Position numbers and translations under genes: made by a program. The notes beneath the pieces are model-generated. The model did not search any database. It was not told where the DNA came from and worked only from the letters and a program-made list of their open reading frames with translations. A stretch of DNA of 64,000 bases from Pontibacter silvestris (GTDB lineage Bacteria; Bacteroidota; Bacteroidia; Cytophagales; Hymenobacteraceae), in contig NZ_JAJJWI010000008.1 in assembly GCF_020907275.1 (NCBI RefSeq), positions 124,001 through 188,000 of the forward strand, written 5' to 3'. Positions 25,509 to 35,368 of the stretch are shown here, in pieces (position 1 is the first letter of the stretch; each line of letters opens with the position of its first letter).

Positions 25509-26678
25509 CTAGCCTTTGTAATAAAACTCCCCGTGAGGGCTCTTCAACGTCAGCTCGTTTGCTTTACTGTCTTTTACGCGGCCAATAACCTGCGCTTCTA
25601 CACCAAAGGCTTGGGAAATAGCAATCAGATCATCGGCATACTGCTCCGGCAGGTAAATCTCCAAGCGGTGGCCCATGTTAAACACTTTATACATCTCTTT
25701 CCAATCGGTGTGGCTCTGCTCCTGGATAATACGGAACAGCGGTGGTACCGGGAACAGGTTATCCTTAACAATGTGCACCTTATCTGTAAAGTGAAGCACT
25801 TTTGTTTGAGCACCTCCACTGCAATGTACCATGCCGTGTATGTGCTGCTGATGCGCTTTCAAAATTTCCTTTACAATGGGAGCATATGTTCGTGTTGGAG
25901 ATAACACCAGTTTTCCTACTTCCAGCCCTGTCTCCTCATTCACATCTGTCAGTTTGTAGTTGCCAGCGTACACCAAATCGGCAGGCAGTTCCGGATTATA
26001 ACTTTCCGGGTAAGATGCAGAAAGATATTTGTGGAAAACGTCGTGCCGGGCAGAGGTAAGGCCATTACTGCCCATGCCGCCGTTATACTCAGTTTCATAC
26101 TTTGCCTGGCCGTAAGAAGAAAAGCCTACAATTACATCGCCGGGCTGTATATTATGGTTCGAGATTACCTCATCGCGGCGCATACGGGCCGTTACGGTAC
26201 TATCTACAATGATAGTACGCACCAGGTCGCCAACATCAGCTGTTTCGCCCCCTGTGCTGTAAATGCCAATTCCATTATCGCGAAGCATCTGCAGTACTTC
26301 TTCAGTACCATTAATTATAGCTGCAATAACCTCACCTGGTATAAGATTTTTATTTCTGCCTATGGTAGAAGATAGCAGTATATTGTCTGTGGCACCCACA
26401 CAAAGCAAGTCGTCGGTGTTCATTACAACAGCGTCCTGCGCTATACCTTTCCAGATGTTCAGGTCGCCGGTTTCCTTCCAGTACATATAAGCCAGTGATG
26501 ATTTTGTACCAGCTCCGTCGGCATGCATAATGGCACAGTACTCTGAGTCACCTGTCAGAATATCAGGGATAATTTTGCAGAAAGCTTTTGGGAAAAGGCC
26601 TTTATCTATGTTTTTGATGGCATTGTGGACGTCTTCTTTCGAAGCCGACACACCTCGGCGTAAGTATCTGTCTTCCAT
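25509..26678 (-). CDS. purM: Phosphoribosylformylglycinamidine cyclo-ligase (AIR synthase)
   Basis: The 389-residue protein has the PurM layout: MEDRYLRRGVSASKED at the start, MHADGAGTKSSLAYMYWK, the QDAVVMNTDDLLCVGA segment, STGGETADVGDLVRT and GFSSYGQAKYETEYNGGMG. The C-terminal domain carries MVHCSGGAQTKV and KVFNMGHRLEIY. It uses ATP to close FGAM to aminoimidazole ribotide in purine synthesis. It belongs to the long Bacteroidota form (about 390 against 345 residues in E. coli). It stands alone with a TAAATTTG -7 element 20 bp before the ATG. A copy of its 5' end and promoter lies near 33840. Confidence 0.95.
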   Translation of the reverse strand: MEDRYLRRGVSASKEDVHNAIKNIDKGLFPKAFCKIIPDILTGDSEYCAIMHADGAGTKSSLAYMYWKETGDLNIWKGIAQDAVVMNTDDLLCVGATDNILLSSTIGRNKNLIPGEVIAAIINGTEEVLQMLRDNGIGIYSTGGETADVGDLVRTIIVDSTVTARMRRDEVISNHNIQPGDVIVGFSSYGQAKYETEYNGGMGSNGLTSARHDVFHKYLSASYPESYNPELPADLVYAGNYKLTDVNEETGLEVGKLVLSPTRTYAPIVKEILKAHQQHIHGMVHCSGGAQTKVLHFTDKVHIVKDNLFPVPPLFRIIQEQSHTDWKEMYKVFNMGHRLEIYLPEQYADDLIAISQAFGVEAQVIGRVKDSKANELTLKSPHGEFYYKG

Positions 26679-26698
26679 AAATCAGGATGGTTTCCTCA

Positions 26699-26706
26699 CA
26701 AATTTA
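26699..26706 (-). promoter_or_regulatory. -7 promoter element of purM
   Basis: TAAATTTG on the minus strand fits TAnnTTTG and implies a leader of only about 15 nt. No clear -33 TTTG is seen at the usual distance. Confidence 0.5.
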
Positions 26707-26965
26707 AGAAAGGGCACGGTATAATCAGCAGAGAAAAGTATAAAATCAGCTGTGAAGCTTTTTTGCTCTCAGCTTTTTTAACAGTATAGAAGTAAGTCGG
26801 AGACTCTTATATTACTTAGCGCATTAGCTTCGGATTGGATTCATCATAGAAAATAACTTTAACCATGTAAATATTACTTTTGGCAAAAGCTTCTGTATAG
26901 TTTGGTATCTAAAGGGAGTTTTGTTATTCACCTACCGTTTGCCGGCCAATTATTTATAAACATAG
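26707..26965. other. Intergenic stretch, nothing further recognised
   Basis: About 260 AT-rich bases between the purM promoter and the efflux-operon terminator. No gene, RNA or repeat seen. Confidence 0.45.
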
Positions 26966-26999
26966 AAAAGCCATTTTACAATGCTGTAAAATGGCTTTT
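26966..26999 (-). terminator. Terminator of the RND efflux operon
   Basis: AAAAGCCATTTTACA (26966-26980) pairs perfectly with 26985-26999 over an ATGC loop, 56 bp after the last efflux gene. Confidence 0.85.
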
Positions 27000-27054
27000 C
27001 TTGTGTTCTAATATTCTTTTACGGACAGCTAATTATTTTTTATTAGCTTCATGC

Positions 27055-28497
27055 TTAATTCCATCCGCCGCCCAATGCCCGGTAAATATTAACCATGGCA
27101 TTCATCTGCTGCATTTTGGTTTCAATCAGTTCAAACCTCGATTCCAGCGCATCTCGTTGGGTCATCAGTACTTCCATGTAATCTGCCCTGGCTGATGTGA
27201 AAAGGTCGTTTGAAATATCAATCGACTGGGTCAGCGCCTGCACCTGCTTTGATTTTAAATCGTAGCTTTTTTCCAGGTTATTGATTTTGGCTAACTGATT
27301 AGCCACCTCAAAATAAGCATTTAAGATGGTACGTTCGTAATTGTAAACAGCCTGTAGTTGCTTGGCGTTAGCACTACTATAGGTCGCCTTTATCGCGTTT
27401 CTGTTAACCAGCGGAGCCACTAGATCTCCAGCCAATGAAAACAACATCGACTCAGGGGACTTTAGCAGGTAGGATGGATTGAACGCCTGGTATCCAATAG
27501 CTGCGGAAATGCCTACAGAGGGATAAAACTGTGCTTTTGCCACCTTTACATCCAGCTTTGATGCTGCCAATTCCAGTTCTGCCTGCTTGATATCAGGCCG
27601 GTTGGCTAACAACTGCGACGGCAACCCGGCATGGATGGCAGCAGGTACTAAAGTGCCAAAAGACTCATCGTTCCTTGGAATCGGCTGTGGGTATCGCCCC
27701 AGCAGGAAGTTAATCCTGTTCTCAGTTTCTGTAATCCGCTGCTGAATGTCGTATTGAAGGCTTTTCGTGCTAAATACCTGTGCCTCGAACCTGCGGACTG
27801 CGAGTTCGGTAACTCTCGTAGCCTCTTTCTGCAGTTTTACAATTCGCAGGGCATTGCTTTGTATCTCGATGTTCTGATTTACAATAGCCAGTTGATTATC
27901 GAGTGCCAGCAATTCAAAGTAAGAGTTAGCAATTTCGGCAATCAGGTTTGTAACCATAAAGTTTCTCCCTTCAACGCTAGAAAGGTACCTGCTTACGGCC
28001 GCTTTTTTGGCATTGTGCAGCTTATTCCAAATATCGACCTCCCAGGTAGCATAGGCCCCTACCAAAAAATCTGGTAGCGGATCAGGCATTTCTTTTTCCG
28101 GTTTAATGTCGGTGGTAGCCTCCATAGCTCCTATGTTGGTGTATCGCGGCACCTTGTCAAGGCCAGTAGCACCTTGTAGTCCGACAAACGGCAGGTATTC
28201 CCCTTTTCTAATCCTTACCTCGTTACTTGAAATCGCAATTTCCTGCAATGTAATGTTCAGCTCCTGGTTGTTCTGCAGTGCCGTATCAATCAGAGCAGTC
28301 AAGTACGGGTCGGTAAAATATTCCTTCCACTTCAGGGTTGCTGTGTTGGTAGTATCTTGCGAGTTATTATAACTCGCAGGTACTGCCGTGTTTGCTGTTC
28401 TTTCTACTACAGATGGAGTTATACAAGCCGTAAAGGTCAACGACAGGCAGGCTACTCCTAAGCATCTATATATTATTTTTTTAAGCATGGTGGACAT
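27055..28497 (-). CDS. TolC/OprM-like outer-membrane efflux lipoprotein
   Basis: The 480-residue protein has a lipoprotein signal with lipobox LTFTAC and two OEP repeats in the NodT/OprM style. Typical segments are WKEYFTDPYLTALIDTALQNN (shortened here), WEVDIWNKLHNAKKAAVSRY, LLANRPDIKQAELELAASKL and FYPSVGISAAIGYQ. It forms the outer-membrane channel of the tripartite pump. Its ATG overlaps the end of the RND gene by 17 bp, so translation is coupled. The order adaptor, pump, channel is the usual one. Confidence 0.93.
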   Translation of the reverse strand: MSTMLKKIIYRCLGVACLSLTFTACITPSVVERTANTAVPASYNNSQDTTNTATLKWKEYFTDPYLTALIDTALQNNQELNITLQEIAISSNEVRIRKGEYLPFVGLQGATGLDKVPRYTNIGAMEATTDIKPEKEMPDPLPDFLVGAYATWEVDIWNKLHNAKKAAVSRYLSSVEGRNFMVTNLIAEIANSYFELLALDNQLAIVNQNIEIQSNALRIVKLQKEATRVTELAVRRFEAQVFSTKSLQYDIQQRITETENRINFLLGRYPQPIPRNDESFGTLVPAAIHAGLPSQLLANRPDIKQAELELAASKLDVKVAKAQFYPSVGISAAIGYQAFNPSYLLKSPESMLFSLAGDLVAPLVNRNAIKATYSSANAKQLQAVYNYERTILNAYFEVANQLAKINNLEKSYDLKSKQVQALTQSIDISNDLFTSARADYMEVLMTQRDALESRFELIETKMQQMNAMVNIYRALGGGWN

Positions 28498-31400
28498 AAT
28501 CTTCGGTTAAAGGAGTTTCATCTTCATCTTTAATCATGTGACGGCCATCTGCCAAGTGGGCGAATATATAATACAATCCAGGGACGATAACGACACCGAA
28601 GATCGTTCCAAATAACATACCACCAAGAGCAGACGCACCAATCGTCTGATTACCAATGGCTCCTGCACCAGTTGCAATAATCAATGGTATCAAACCGGCT
28701 ATAAAGGCGAACGAGGTCATCAGGATGGGACGGAAACGCACCTTCGCACCTTCAATAGCGGCATCAAATATAGAAGCTCCTTCCTGGCGCTTCTGAACGG
28801 CAAACTCTACGATCAACACGGCATTTTTACCTAACAGACCGATCAGCATGATCAGTCCTATCTGAGCATAGATGTTATTCTCCAGCCCCATCAGTTTCAG
28901 CAACATAAACGAACCGAATACACCAACTGGCAGAGAGAACACTACCGCCAACGGGATAATAAAGCTCTCGTACTGGGCTGCCAATACAAAGTACACGAAC
29001 ATCAACACAATAAGAAACACATAAAGCGCCTCGTTCCCCCTACTCGCTTCGTCATATGAAAGGCCTTCCCAGGCAATGTCGTAGCCTTGTGGCAATGTCT
29101 GACTGGCTACTTCCCGTACGGCCTGAATGGCATCTGCAGTGGTATATCCCTTAGCCGGAAGCCCCTGGATAGCTGCCGAATTATACATATTGAAACGGGT
29201 GATTTCGTTAGGGCCCTGACCTTTTTTAAGCTTCATAAACGATGAGTAAGGCACCATCTCACCCTGATCGTTTTTAACAAAAAGCTTTAGAAGATCGGAT
29301 GGAAGCCTTCTGAATTTGGGGTCAGATTGCACGTAAACCTTGAAAAACTGGCCAAACTTGATAAAGCCTTGTTCATAGGTACTACCAATCAAGATATTGA
29401 GGTTTTCCATCGCATTATCGATAGAAACTCCTTTTTGCATAGCCAGGCTGTTGTCAATCTCTAATTCGTATTGCGGATAATTGGCCGCGAAAAAGGTAAA
29501 CAGACCCGTAAGCTCTTTACGTTTGCGCAAATTATCCAAGAACTCCTGATTTACTTTATCAAACTCATGGTAGTCGGTATCTGTATTTTTATCCAGCAAA
29601 CGCATCGAAAAACCTCCTGAAGAACCAAAGCCCGGGATTGCCGGCGGTTCAAAGAACTCGACAACAGCGCCAAGGCCTTTCGATTCCTCCTCTAACTCTT
29701 CCATGATTTCTTTCACGGTATGCTCGCGCTCAGACCAAGCTTTCAAGTTGATAAGACAAGTACCGGCATTGGAGCCACGTCCTTCAGTCATAATCTCGTA
29801 GCCTGCCAGAGAAGATACTGATTCTACACCTTCAATCTCCTCACATATCTTCTGAAGCTTCTGGGATACCTGGTTGGTTTTCTCGAGGGTAGAACCCGGA
29901 GGTGTCTGGATAATGGCATATATAGTACCCTGGTCTTCGTTAGGTATAAAGCCGGCTGGCAGCACCTGATTTTCGTAGAATATACCGGCACCAAACGCTA
30001 ATAATATTCCGAAAGTAAGCCATCTTCTGCTCACAATTGACCTTAGCAAGCCTACATATCTTCCGGTAAGTTTATCAAACCCACGGTTAAAGCTATCAAG
30101 CGATTTTGTCAGCAGGTTTTTCTTCTTTGGTTTTCCATGATGGTTCTTTAACAACATGGCGCAAAGTACCGGGGTAAGTGTAAGGGCAATCAGGGCCGAA
30201 ATTACGATGGAGCTGGCCATAGTAATGGAGAACTGTCGGTAAAAAGTACCTACGGGACCCGACATAAACGAGATAGGCAGGAATACTGATACCATGACAG
30301 CCGTTATGGCGATGATGGCACCACTGATTTCTCCAAGCACTTCCTGAACAGCTTTATAGGGCGACAAACGCGGCTTTTCCTCCATTTTGGCATGGACGGC
30401 CTCCACCACCACAATCGCATCATCCACCACAATACCAATGGCCAGCACAAGTGCAAACAGCGTAACCAGGTTAATGGAAAGCCCAAAGAACTGAATGACA
30501 AAAAATGCCCCCACCAACGACACCGGCACAGCCAGAATCGGTATGAGAGTAGAACGCCAATCACCCAGGAAAATAAAAACAACGATGGCAACAAGTATAA
30601 AGGCATCTCTAAGGGTATGAATCACCTGCTCTATGGAAGCATCCAGGAACTGAGAAACGTCATAGCTGATTTTATAGTCCATTCCCGGAGGAAAATATGG
30701 TCTCATTTCCTCTAGCTTGGCTTTTACCTCCTCAATTACATCGCTGGCGTTACTACCATAGTTCTGCTTTAACACGATAGCCGCTGAAGGATGACCATCC
30801 AGGTTAGAATAAATATCAAAGAATTCGCTGCCTAACTCAACGGTGGCTATGTCTTTCAAGTGTATGCTTTCACCTTCGGCATTGGCCCGGACAATTATAT
30901 TTTCGTACTCTTCCGGTTCACTGTACCTCCCCTTATAGGTGAGTACATATTCCAGTGACTGAGCTGCTATACCAGAGCTTTGCCCTAACCTACCCGGCCG
31001 GCCTATTATACTCTGCTCCCCTAAAGCCTTCATCACTTCATCTACCGAGATATTGTAGGCTCGCATGCGGTCAGGGTTTAGCCAAATGCGCATCGCATAT
31101 CTGCGACTACCGAGTATCTGTGCTCTGGCTACCCCTTTGGTCCGCTGTATTTCAGGGATCATCTTAACGGTAGCGTAGTTGAACAAGAACTTCTCATCCA
31201 TACTTTCATTCTTGGAGTAGAGGTTGACGTACATCAACATACTCGGCTGAATAGGGGTAATCACAACACCTTCACGCTGCACCAGTTCAGGCAAGAGTGG
31301 CATTACCTGGTCCACTCTCGTTTTCACCCTAATAACCGCATCATTGGGGTCTGTACCTGGTTCGAAGATCACCCGAAGTGTAGCCTCACCGGCACTGGTT

Positions 31401-31645
31401 GCATCAGTTGCTATATATCGCATATCCTGGACACCATTGATAGCCTGTTCTAGTGTAATCAGCGTGGACTTAACCAACACATCGGCACTGGCTCCGGGAT
31501 AAGCAATAAAAATGTTTACTGTGGTGGGGGCAATTTCGGGGAATTGAGAGATTGGCAACTTTTTAATAGCCAATGTCCCAACAAAAACAATCATGACCGA
31601 TATTACAATCGCAAATACGGGCCTTTTTATAAACTTACTAAACAT
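28481..31645 (-). CDS. RND multidrug efflux pump, AcrB/HAE1 type
   Basis: The 1054-residue protein is the standard HAE1 length, with 12 membrane helices and two large periplasmic loops. The proton-relay aspartates stand in GIVVDDAIVVVEAVHAK (about 403-419) and the lysine in GLLGKNAVLIVEFA near residue 944. Other marks are KLPISQFPEIAPTTVNI at the start and GPVGTFYRQFSITMASS. It expels drugs, dyes or bile-like compounds by proton antiport in complex with the adaptor at 31671 and the channel at 27055. No repressor gene is adjacent, so regulation is not visible. Confidence 0.95.
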   Translation of the reverse strand: MFSKFIKRPVFAIVISVMIVFVGTLAIKKLPISQFPEIAPTTVNIFIAYPGASADVLVKSTLITLEQAINGVQDMRYIATDATSAGEATLRVIFEPGTDPNDAVIRVKTRVDQVMPLLPELVQREGVVITPIQPSMLMYVNLYSKNESMDEKFLFNYATVKMIPEIQRTKGVARAQILGSRRYAMRIWLNPDRMRAYNISVDEVMKALGEQSIIGRPGRLGQSSGIAAQSLEYVLTYKGRYSEPEEYENIIVRANAEGESIHLKDIATVELGSEFFDIYSNLDGHPSAAIVLKQNYGSNASDVIEEVKAKLEEMRPYFPPGMDYKISYDVSQFLDASIEQVIHTLRDAFILVAIVVFIFLGDWRSTLIPILAVPVSLVGAFFVIQFFGLSINLVTLFALVLAIGIVVDDAIVVVEAVHAKMEEKPRLSPYKAVQEVLGEISGAIIAITAVMVSVFLPISFMSGPVGTFYRQFSITMASSIVISALIALTLTPVLCAMLLKNHHGKPKKKNLLTKSLDSFNRGFDKLTGRYVGLLRSIVSRRWLTFGILLAFGAGIFYENQVLPAGFIPNEDQGTIYAIIQTPPGSTLEKTNQVSQKLQKICEEIEGVESVSSLAGYEIMTEGRGSNAGTCLINLKAWSEREHTVKEIMEELEEESKGLGAVVEFFEPPAIPGFGSSGGFSMRLLDKNTDTDYHEFDKVNQEFLDNLRKRKELTGLFTFFAANYPQYELEIDNSLAMQKGVSIDNAMENLNILIGSTYEQGFIKFGQFFKVYVQSDPKFRRLPSDLLKLFVKNDQGEMVPYSSFMKLKKGQGPNEITRFNMYNSAAIQGLPAKGYTTADAIQAVREVASQTLPQGYDIAWEGLSYDEASRGNEALYVFLIVLMFVYFVLAAQYESFIIPLAVVFSLPVGVFGSFMLLKLMGLENNIYAQIGLIMLIGLLGKNAVLIVEFAVQKRQEGASIFDAAIEGAKVRFRPILMTSFAFIAGLIPLIIATGAGAIGNQTIGASALGGMLFGTIFGVVIVPGLYYIFAHLADGRHMIKDEDETPLTEDYVHHA

Positions 31646-31670
31646 TTCTTCTGTTTTTTAGGATACCTGA

Positions 31671-32753
31671 TTATTCTGCATACAAGTCTAACTGCGACAT
31701 GACAGAATCAGGCTTCACGAACTTGTAGTGTATTTTTTCGTTTTCACGTACCAGGCGCAGGCCTTCCAACAGGAACTTGTCATTTTCAGACAGGCCATCC
31801 TGTACTACATAAATGTGCGGCATTTCAGCTGCTATGGTAATTTCCCTTGACCTCAGCACATCGTCTTTATCCACCACATAAACATACTTCTTGTCCAGTA
31901 CTTCAAAGGTGGCCTTCTGCGGGATAAGCAGCACATCTTTCATAGGCACGCTCATGAGTATGTTACCTGTTTCGCCATGCCTTAGTAATCCTTTTGGATT
32001 AGGAAATGTGGCCCTGAACGCGATATTTCCTGTTTCGTTGTCGAAATCAGCTTCAATGGTTTCTACCACACCCGGATACTCAAACTGTTTATTGTTAGCC
32101 ATTAAAAGGTTTACATTCATTTTGCTGTCTGTATGTGCCTTTGATTGGTATTCCAGGTATTCAGCTTCCGGAACGTTATAATAAACCCACATTTTACTGT
32201 TATCCGAAAGCTCTGTAAGCAGTTCTCCCTCATCTACAAGGCTTCCCAGCCTTACATGAAAGCGGTCGATGATGCCATCAAAAGGAGCTCTGATTTCGGT
32301 AAATTGCAGGTGAACCCGCGCTAAGGCTAACTCAGCTTTTGCCTTATCAAGTTTGGCTTTGTCCATAGCCAGTTCATTTGGCGCAACTATACTGCTATCT
32401 GCAAGCCTCTTGGTGTTTTGGTATTCTATCTGGGCGAAATTAGCTTCAGCTTGTGCTCTTTGTAGTTCAGCTTCGTAAAGCGTAGGCATAATCTGGAACA
32501 ACAGCTGCCCTTTTTTTACAAACTGGCCTTCGTCTACAAAAATCTTCTGCAGATAGCCTCTTTCCTGGGCTCTTAGTTCAATATGACTTATTGATCTCAC
32601 CTGGCTCACATAATCTTCCGTGATGGTAGTGTCCTTTCTTACTGGACTGGTGACTAAGAACTCGGTTTCTGTTTCCTTTTCTTCTTTCTTGGATTCACAG
32701 CCTGTATGGCACAACAAGGCGCACAAGCCCATGAGCATGAGGATTCTCTTCAT
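31671..32753 (-). CDS. RND efflux periplasmic adaptor lipoprotein
   Basis: The 360-residue protein has a lipoprotein signal ending CHTGC. The membrane fusion protein core follows: a lipoyl half-motif VDEGQFVKKGQLLFQI, the alpha-hairpin (about 85-140), IRAPFDGIIDRFHVRLGSLV and beta-barrel segments with LLPIPQKATFEVL-like VLLIPQKATFEVLDKKYVYV. It links the AcrB-like pump to the outer-membrane channel. It is the first gene of the operon and lies 25 bp before the pump gene. Confidence 0.93.
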   Translation of the reverse strand: MKRILMLMGLCALLCHTGCESKKEEKETETEFLVTSPVRKDTTITEDYVSQVRSISHIELRAQERGYLQKIFVDEGQFVKKGQLLFQIMPTLYEAELQRAQAEANFAQIEYQNTKRLADSSIVAPNELAMDKAKLDKAKAELALARVHLQFTEIRAPFDGIIDRFHVRLGSLVDEGELLTELSDNSKMWVYYNVPEAEYLEYQSKAHTDSKMNVNLLMANNKQFEYPGVVETIEADFDNETGNIAFRATFPNPKGLLRHGETGNILMSVPMKDVLLIPQKATFEVLDKKYVYVVDKDDVLRSREITIAAEMPHIYVVQDGLSENDKFLLEGLRLVRENEKIHYKFVKPDSVMSQLDLYAE

Positions 32754-33132
32754 GATAATTTTGATTTTTTAAACGATAAGGGTTTATTGAGAACTTCTTT
32801 AAAATGTATGTTACACGATAGATTAGTGCATCCAGCTAGCACAATGCTATTGGATACTGGATACTAAAAAATAATTGAGAGGATGGGTAGGCAATTTCAA
32901 TGTTGTGTAGTTACCACTATATAATCACATACAATGAGTGAGTGGGCTGAACTACAACACCATGTAAGCGCATAGGTGAATTCTACCTCCGTAGTGCCAC
33001 TTTATCAGGGTGTAAAGAAACTACGAAAGAAAAAATTAGCGCTTATACCGTCAGGTTCTATGTTGTCTGCCAACACCCGACTGCACAATTACATGATGAC
33101 TATTGAATTGTTATACCTACTGAGGTTTTAAA
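32754..33132. other. Upstream region of the efflux operon, no gene seen
   Basis: About 380 bases. It must hold the efflux promoter, but I see no clear TAnnTTTG element on the minus strand and no convincing operator palindrome. Confidence 0.45.
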
Positions 33133-33558
33133 TCATATCCTGAAGACATGGAATATGAGATACCTTCTTTTTGATGAGGTGTAAGAAAAGTGCTTACAGA
33201 AAAGTAAGCTTGTTTTAATATATCGGAAGAAATATACGAGAGCAAGGGCGTAAAAGAGTGTAGTAAAGTAATTACTGCCCTCTAAAAGCTTTTTGAAAGA
33301 AATAGATTCATAATCTTTCTCCTCAATCTCCGCAACATCTGTTCTGTGGCTCTTTTTTTCTGTAGCAAATACAGCGGACTTGAGAGCCAAGCTCTGGCTA
33401 TTTTGCATTATGCCAAAGCTGGCATGTCCAGACTTTTTAAGGATTTTTATTGAAGAATCGTGTATAACATCCTGAAATGTACGGGCATGCAGTTGCCCAT
33501 ACCCGCTTAACAGGAAGATACACAGTAATAGAAAAAATCTAATTAACAACTTCTTCAT
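33133..33558 (-). CDS. Hypothetical protein with signal peptide and one membrane segment
   Basis: The 141-residue protein has a strong signal peptide (MKKLLIRFFLLLCIFLLSGY, cleavage near LHA), a polar middle (about 26-90) and a C-terminal hydrophobic segment (FTTLFYALALVYFFRYI). A short basic tail follows (TSSKRRYLIFHVFRI). I recognise no domain. The topology suggests a small inner-membrane protein with its middle part in the periplasm. It is flanked by the efflux operon and an intergenic stretch with a purM relic, so it could be lineage-specific. Confidence 0.5.
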   Translation of the reverse strand: MKKLLIRFFLLLCIFLLSGYGQLHARTFQDVIHDSSIKILKKSGHASFGIMQNSQSLALKSAVFATEKKSHRTDVAEIEEKDYESISFKKLLEGSNYFTTLFYALALVYFFRYIKTSLLFCKHFSYTSSKRRYLIFHVFRI

Positions 33559-33998
33559 TTGGCCTCAAACTTACATAAAGTTGTTAATACAGGCAAGTAG
33601 TTAATCATTAAATATTTGTACCCAAACTAACAGAAACTAGGATTGTTCCTTTTTGAACAGTAAATAAAAGTTAAAACCAGCTTCTTGAATAACTTGTACT
33701 TTTATAATATGGTCAATAGTAAACTTATCTCAAACTAGTACTAAGAAACAAATACTCTCGCTGAAAGATAGTACTTCTTTGAGTATAACCGTCCAATATA
33801 GTAGTCAAGGGCAGCTGCATGAAGAAATAACTTATCTCGTCGTAAGTACCTATCTTCCACGAATCAGGATAAGCCTCACAAATTTAAACAAGGGTGTAGG
33901 ATTGACTCAAAATAAAATAATTACTGAATCAATTCAGGGTTAAAGCAGTTACAGAAAGATACGGAGCGGCCTAAGGGATAACAGCGTTATGCTGTTAT
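33559..33998. other. Intergenic stretch holding a relic of the purM 5' end
   Basis: Apart from the relic at 33838-33894 nothing is recognisable. The stretch precedes the histidine kinase gene. Confidence 0.5.
33838..33894 (-). repeat. Diverged copy of the purM promoter and first codons
   Basis: On the minus strand the sequence gives VEDRYLRR, matching purM MEDRYLRR, preceded by the same leader (ATCCTGATTC) and the same TAAATTTG -7 box as at 26659-26715. About 80% of positions agree, with a 2-base gap. The purM body is absent. Confidence 0.75.
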
Positions 33999-35076
33999 AT
34001 GGCATCTGAAAAATCTGCGCTTGATGTTTTACTGACTTTCACCAAAGGGACCGATCTGATAGCTTTTGCTTTCGACATCGCGTCTACCCAGTTCACTTTT
34101 CTAAACCCTGCCTTTGAAAAACTTTGGAACAGGAGTCACAGAACAGTGATGAATGATCCGACTTCTTTATGGAAGAGTATTCACCAGGAAGATAGACTAC
34201 ATGTACAGCAAGTTTACCACGAGCTGCAGGAAGGGGTTCTTATCAATGATATAGAGTTCCGGATTATACTCCGCAACAAAAGCCAGCGGTGGGTTTGCCT
34301 GAGGCCCCGGATGACAGAAGAGGGGCTTATTATCGGCTATGCCCAGGATATCACTGCTCAGAAGGAGTACAATGATGTTCTGAAAAAGTACTCCAACAAG
34401 AAGAACGCTATTCTCAACATCCTCTCCCATGATCTGGCTGGGCCACTGGCCAATATCCAAGCCCTGTCTGCCATGCTGGGTGATAATATAAAAGATGATG
34501 CCGAACTCAAGCAAATGCAGCAGGTCATCAGTATCATTGAAAGGAGCAGCAAGCAAGGTATACAGCTCATTCAGGATTTTGTGAAGCAGGAGTTTCTGGA
34601 GTCCGCTAATGTGGAGTTAATTAAAAGAAGAGTGGACCTGGTCATTAAGCTAAAAGAAATGATGCAGGAGTACCGGGCAAGCCCATTAATAAACTTTCCA
34701 TTTTGTTACTCCGATTGATACCCTTTTCTTGTATCTGGATGACAACAAATTCATGCAGGCGATCAATAACCTGCTGTCGAACGCAATAAAGTTTACTCCG
34801 GATGGCGGTGAAATTACCCTGGCGTTGGAAGAAAAGGAGGAAACGGTGTTATTTAAAATATCTGACACAGGCATCGGTATTCCAGAAAAGTATCATGCTA
34901 CTTTGTTTGATAAATTCACCCGTGCCCGACGCCTTGGCATCAAAGATGAACCCTCCGTGGGATTGGGCATGTCCATTATCAAAACTATTGTGGAGTGGCA
35001 TCAGGGCCAGATCTGGTTTGAAAGCCAGGAAGACAAAGGTACTACATCCTATATTGAGGTTCCTAAAGTTAAATAA
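33999..35076 (+). pseudogene. PAS-domain sensor histidine kinase, broken by a 1-base insertion
   Basis: Two frames join to one kinase of about 358 residues. The first frame (33999-34718) has a PAS domain (about 10-120, ending IIGYAQDITAQKEY) and the phospho-acceptor box NILSHDLAGPL with His144. The second (to 35076) has the N box INNLLSNAIKFTPDGG, G1 SDTGIGIP and G2 GLGMSIIK. Dropping one C of the CC at 34698-34699 restores the reading VTPIDTLFLYLDDN across the gap. There are no membrane helices, so it would be cytoplasmic. No response regulator is adjacent. As written it lacks the ATPase domain. Confidence 0.8.
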
Positions 35077-35297
35077 AAGCAGTTGCACCCTATATGCCCT
35101 GATAGCCCATCGCCAACTCTGTTTTGACCACAAGTATCGGTGCGCTCTCTGTAAAAGAACCTGTAAGCCGGACAGGCTTTGGTTATAAAAGTCAGGAACC
35201 CAGCTATGTTAATGACAAAAGCTTAAGACTTTAGCCTCTTGCAGTAGTAACTCAGCCTTTTCGTTCCTGCACTTTGCAGGTGCAGTCTCAGCTTTTT

Positions 35298-35355
35298 AAA
35301 CAATAAGCAGAAAGGCTGCCGGAGTAAATTCCGGCAGCCTTTCTGCTTATTGTTT
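35298..35355. terminator. Bidirectional terminator with 26-bp perfect stem
   Basis: Arms 35298-35323 and 35330-35355 are exact complements around a GTAAAT loop. It lies between the convergent kinase and PorE-like genes. Confidence 0.9.
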
Positions 35356-35368
35356 AGGTTTTAAGCTA

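Noticed and set aside
30304-30606. ORF inside the RND pump gene
   Set aside because: Shadow frame of the transporter with tryptophan- and cysteine-rich composition unlike a real protein.
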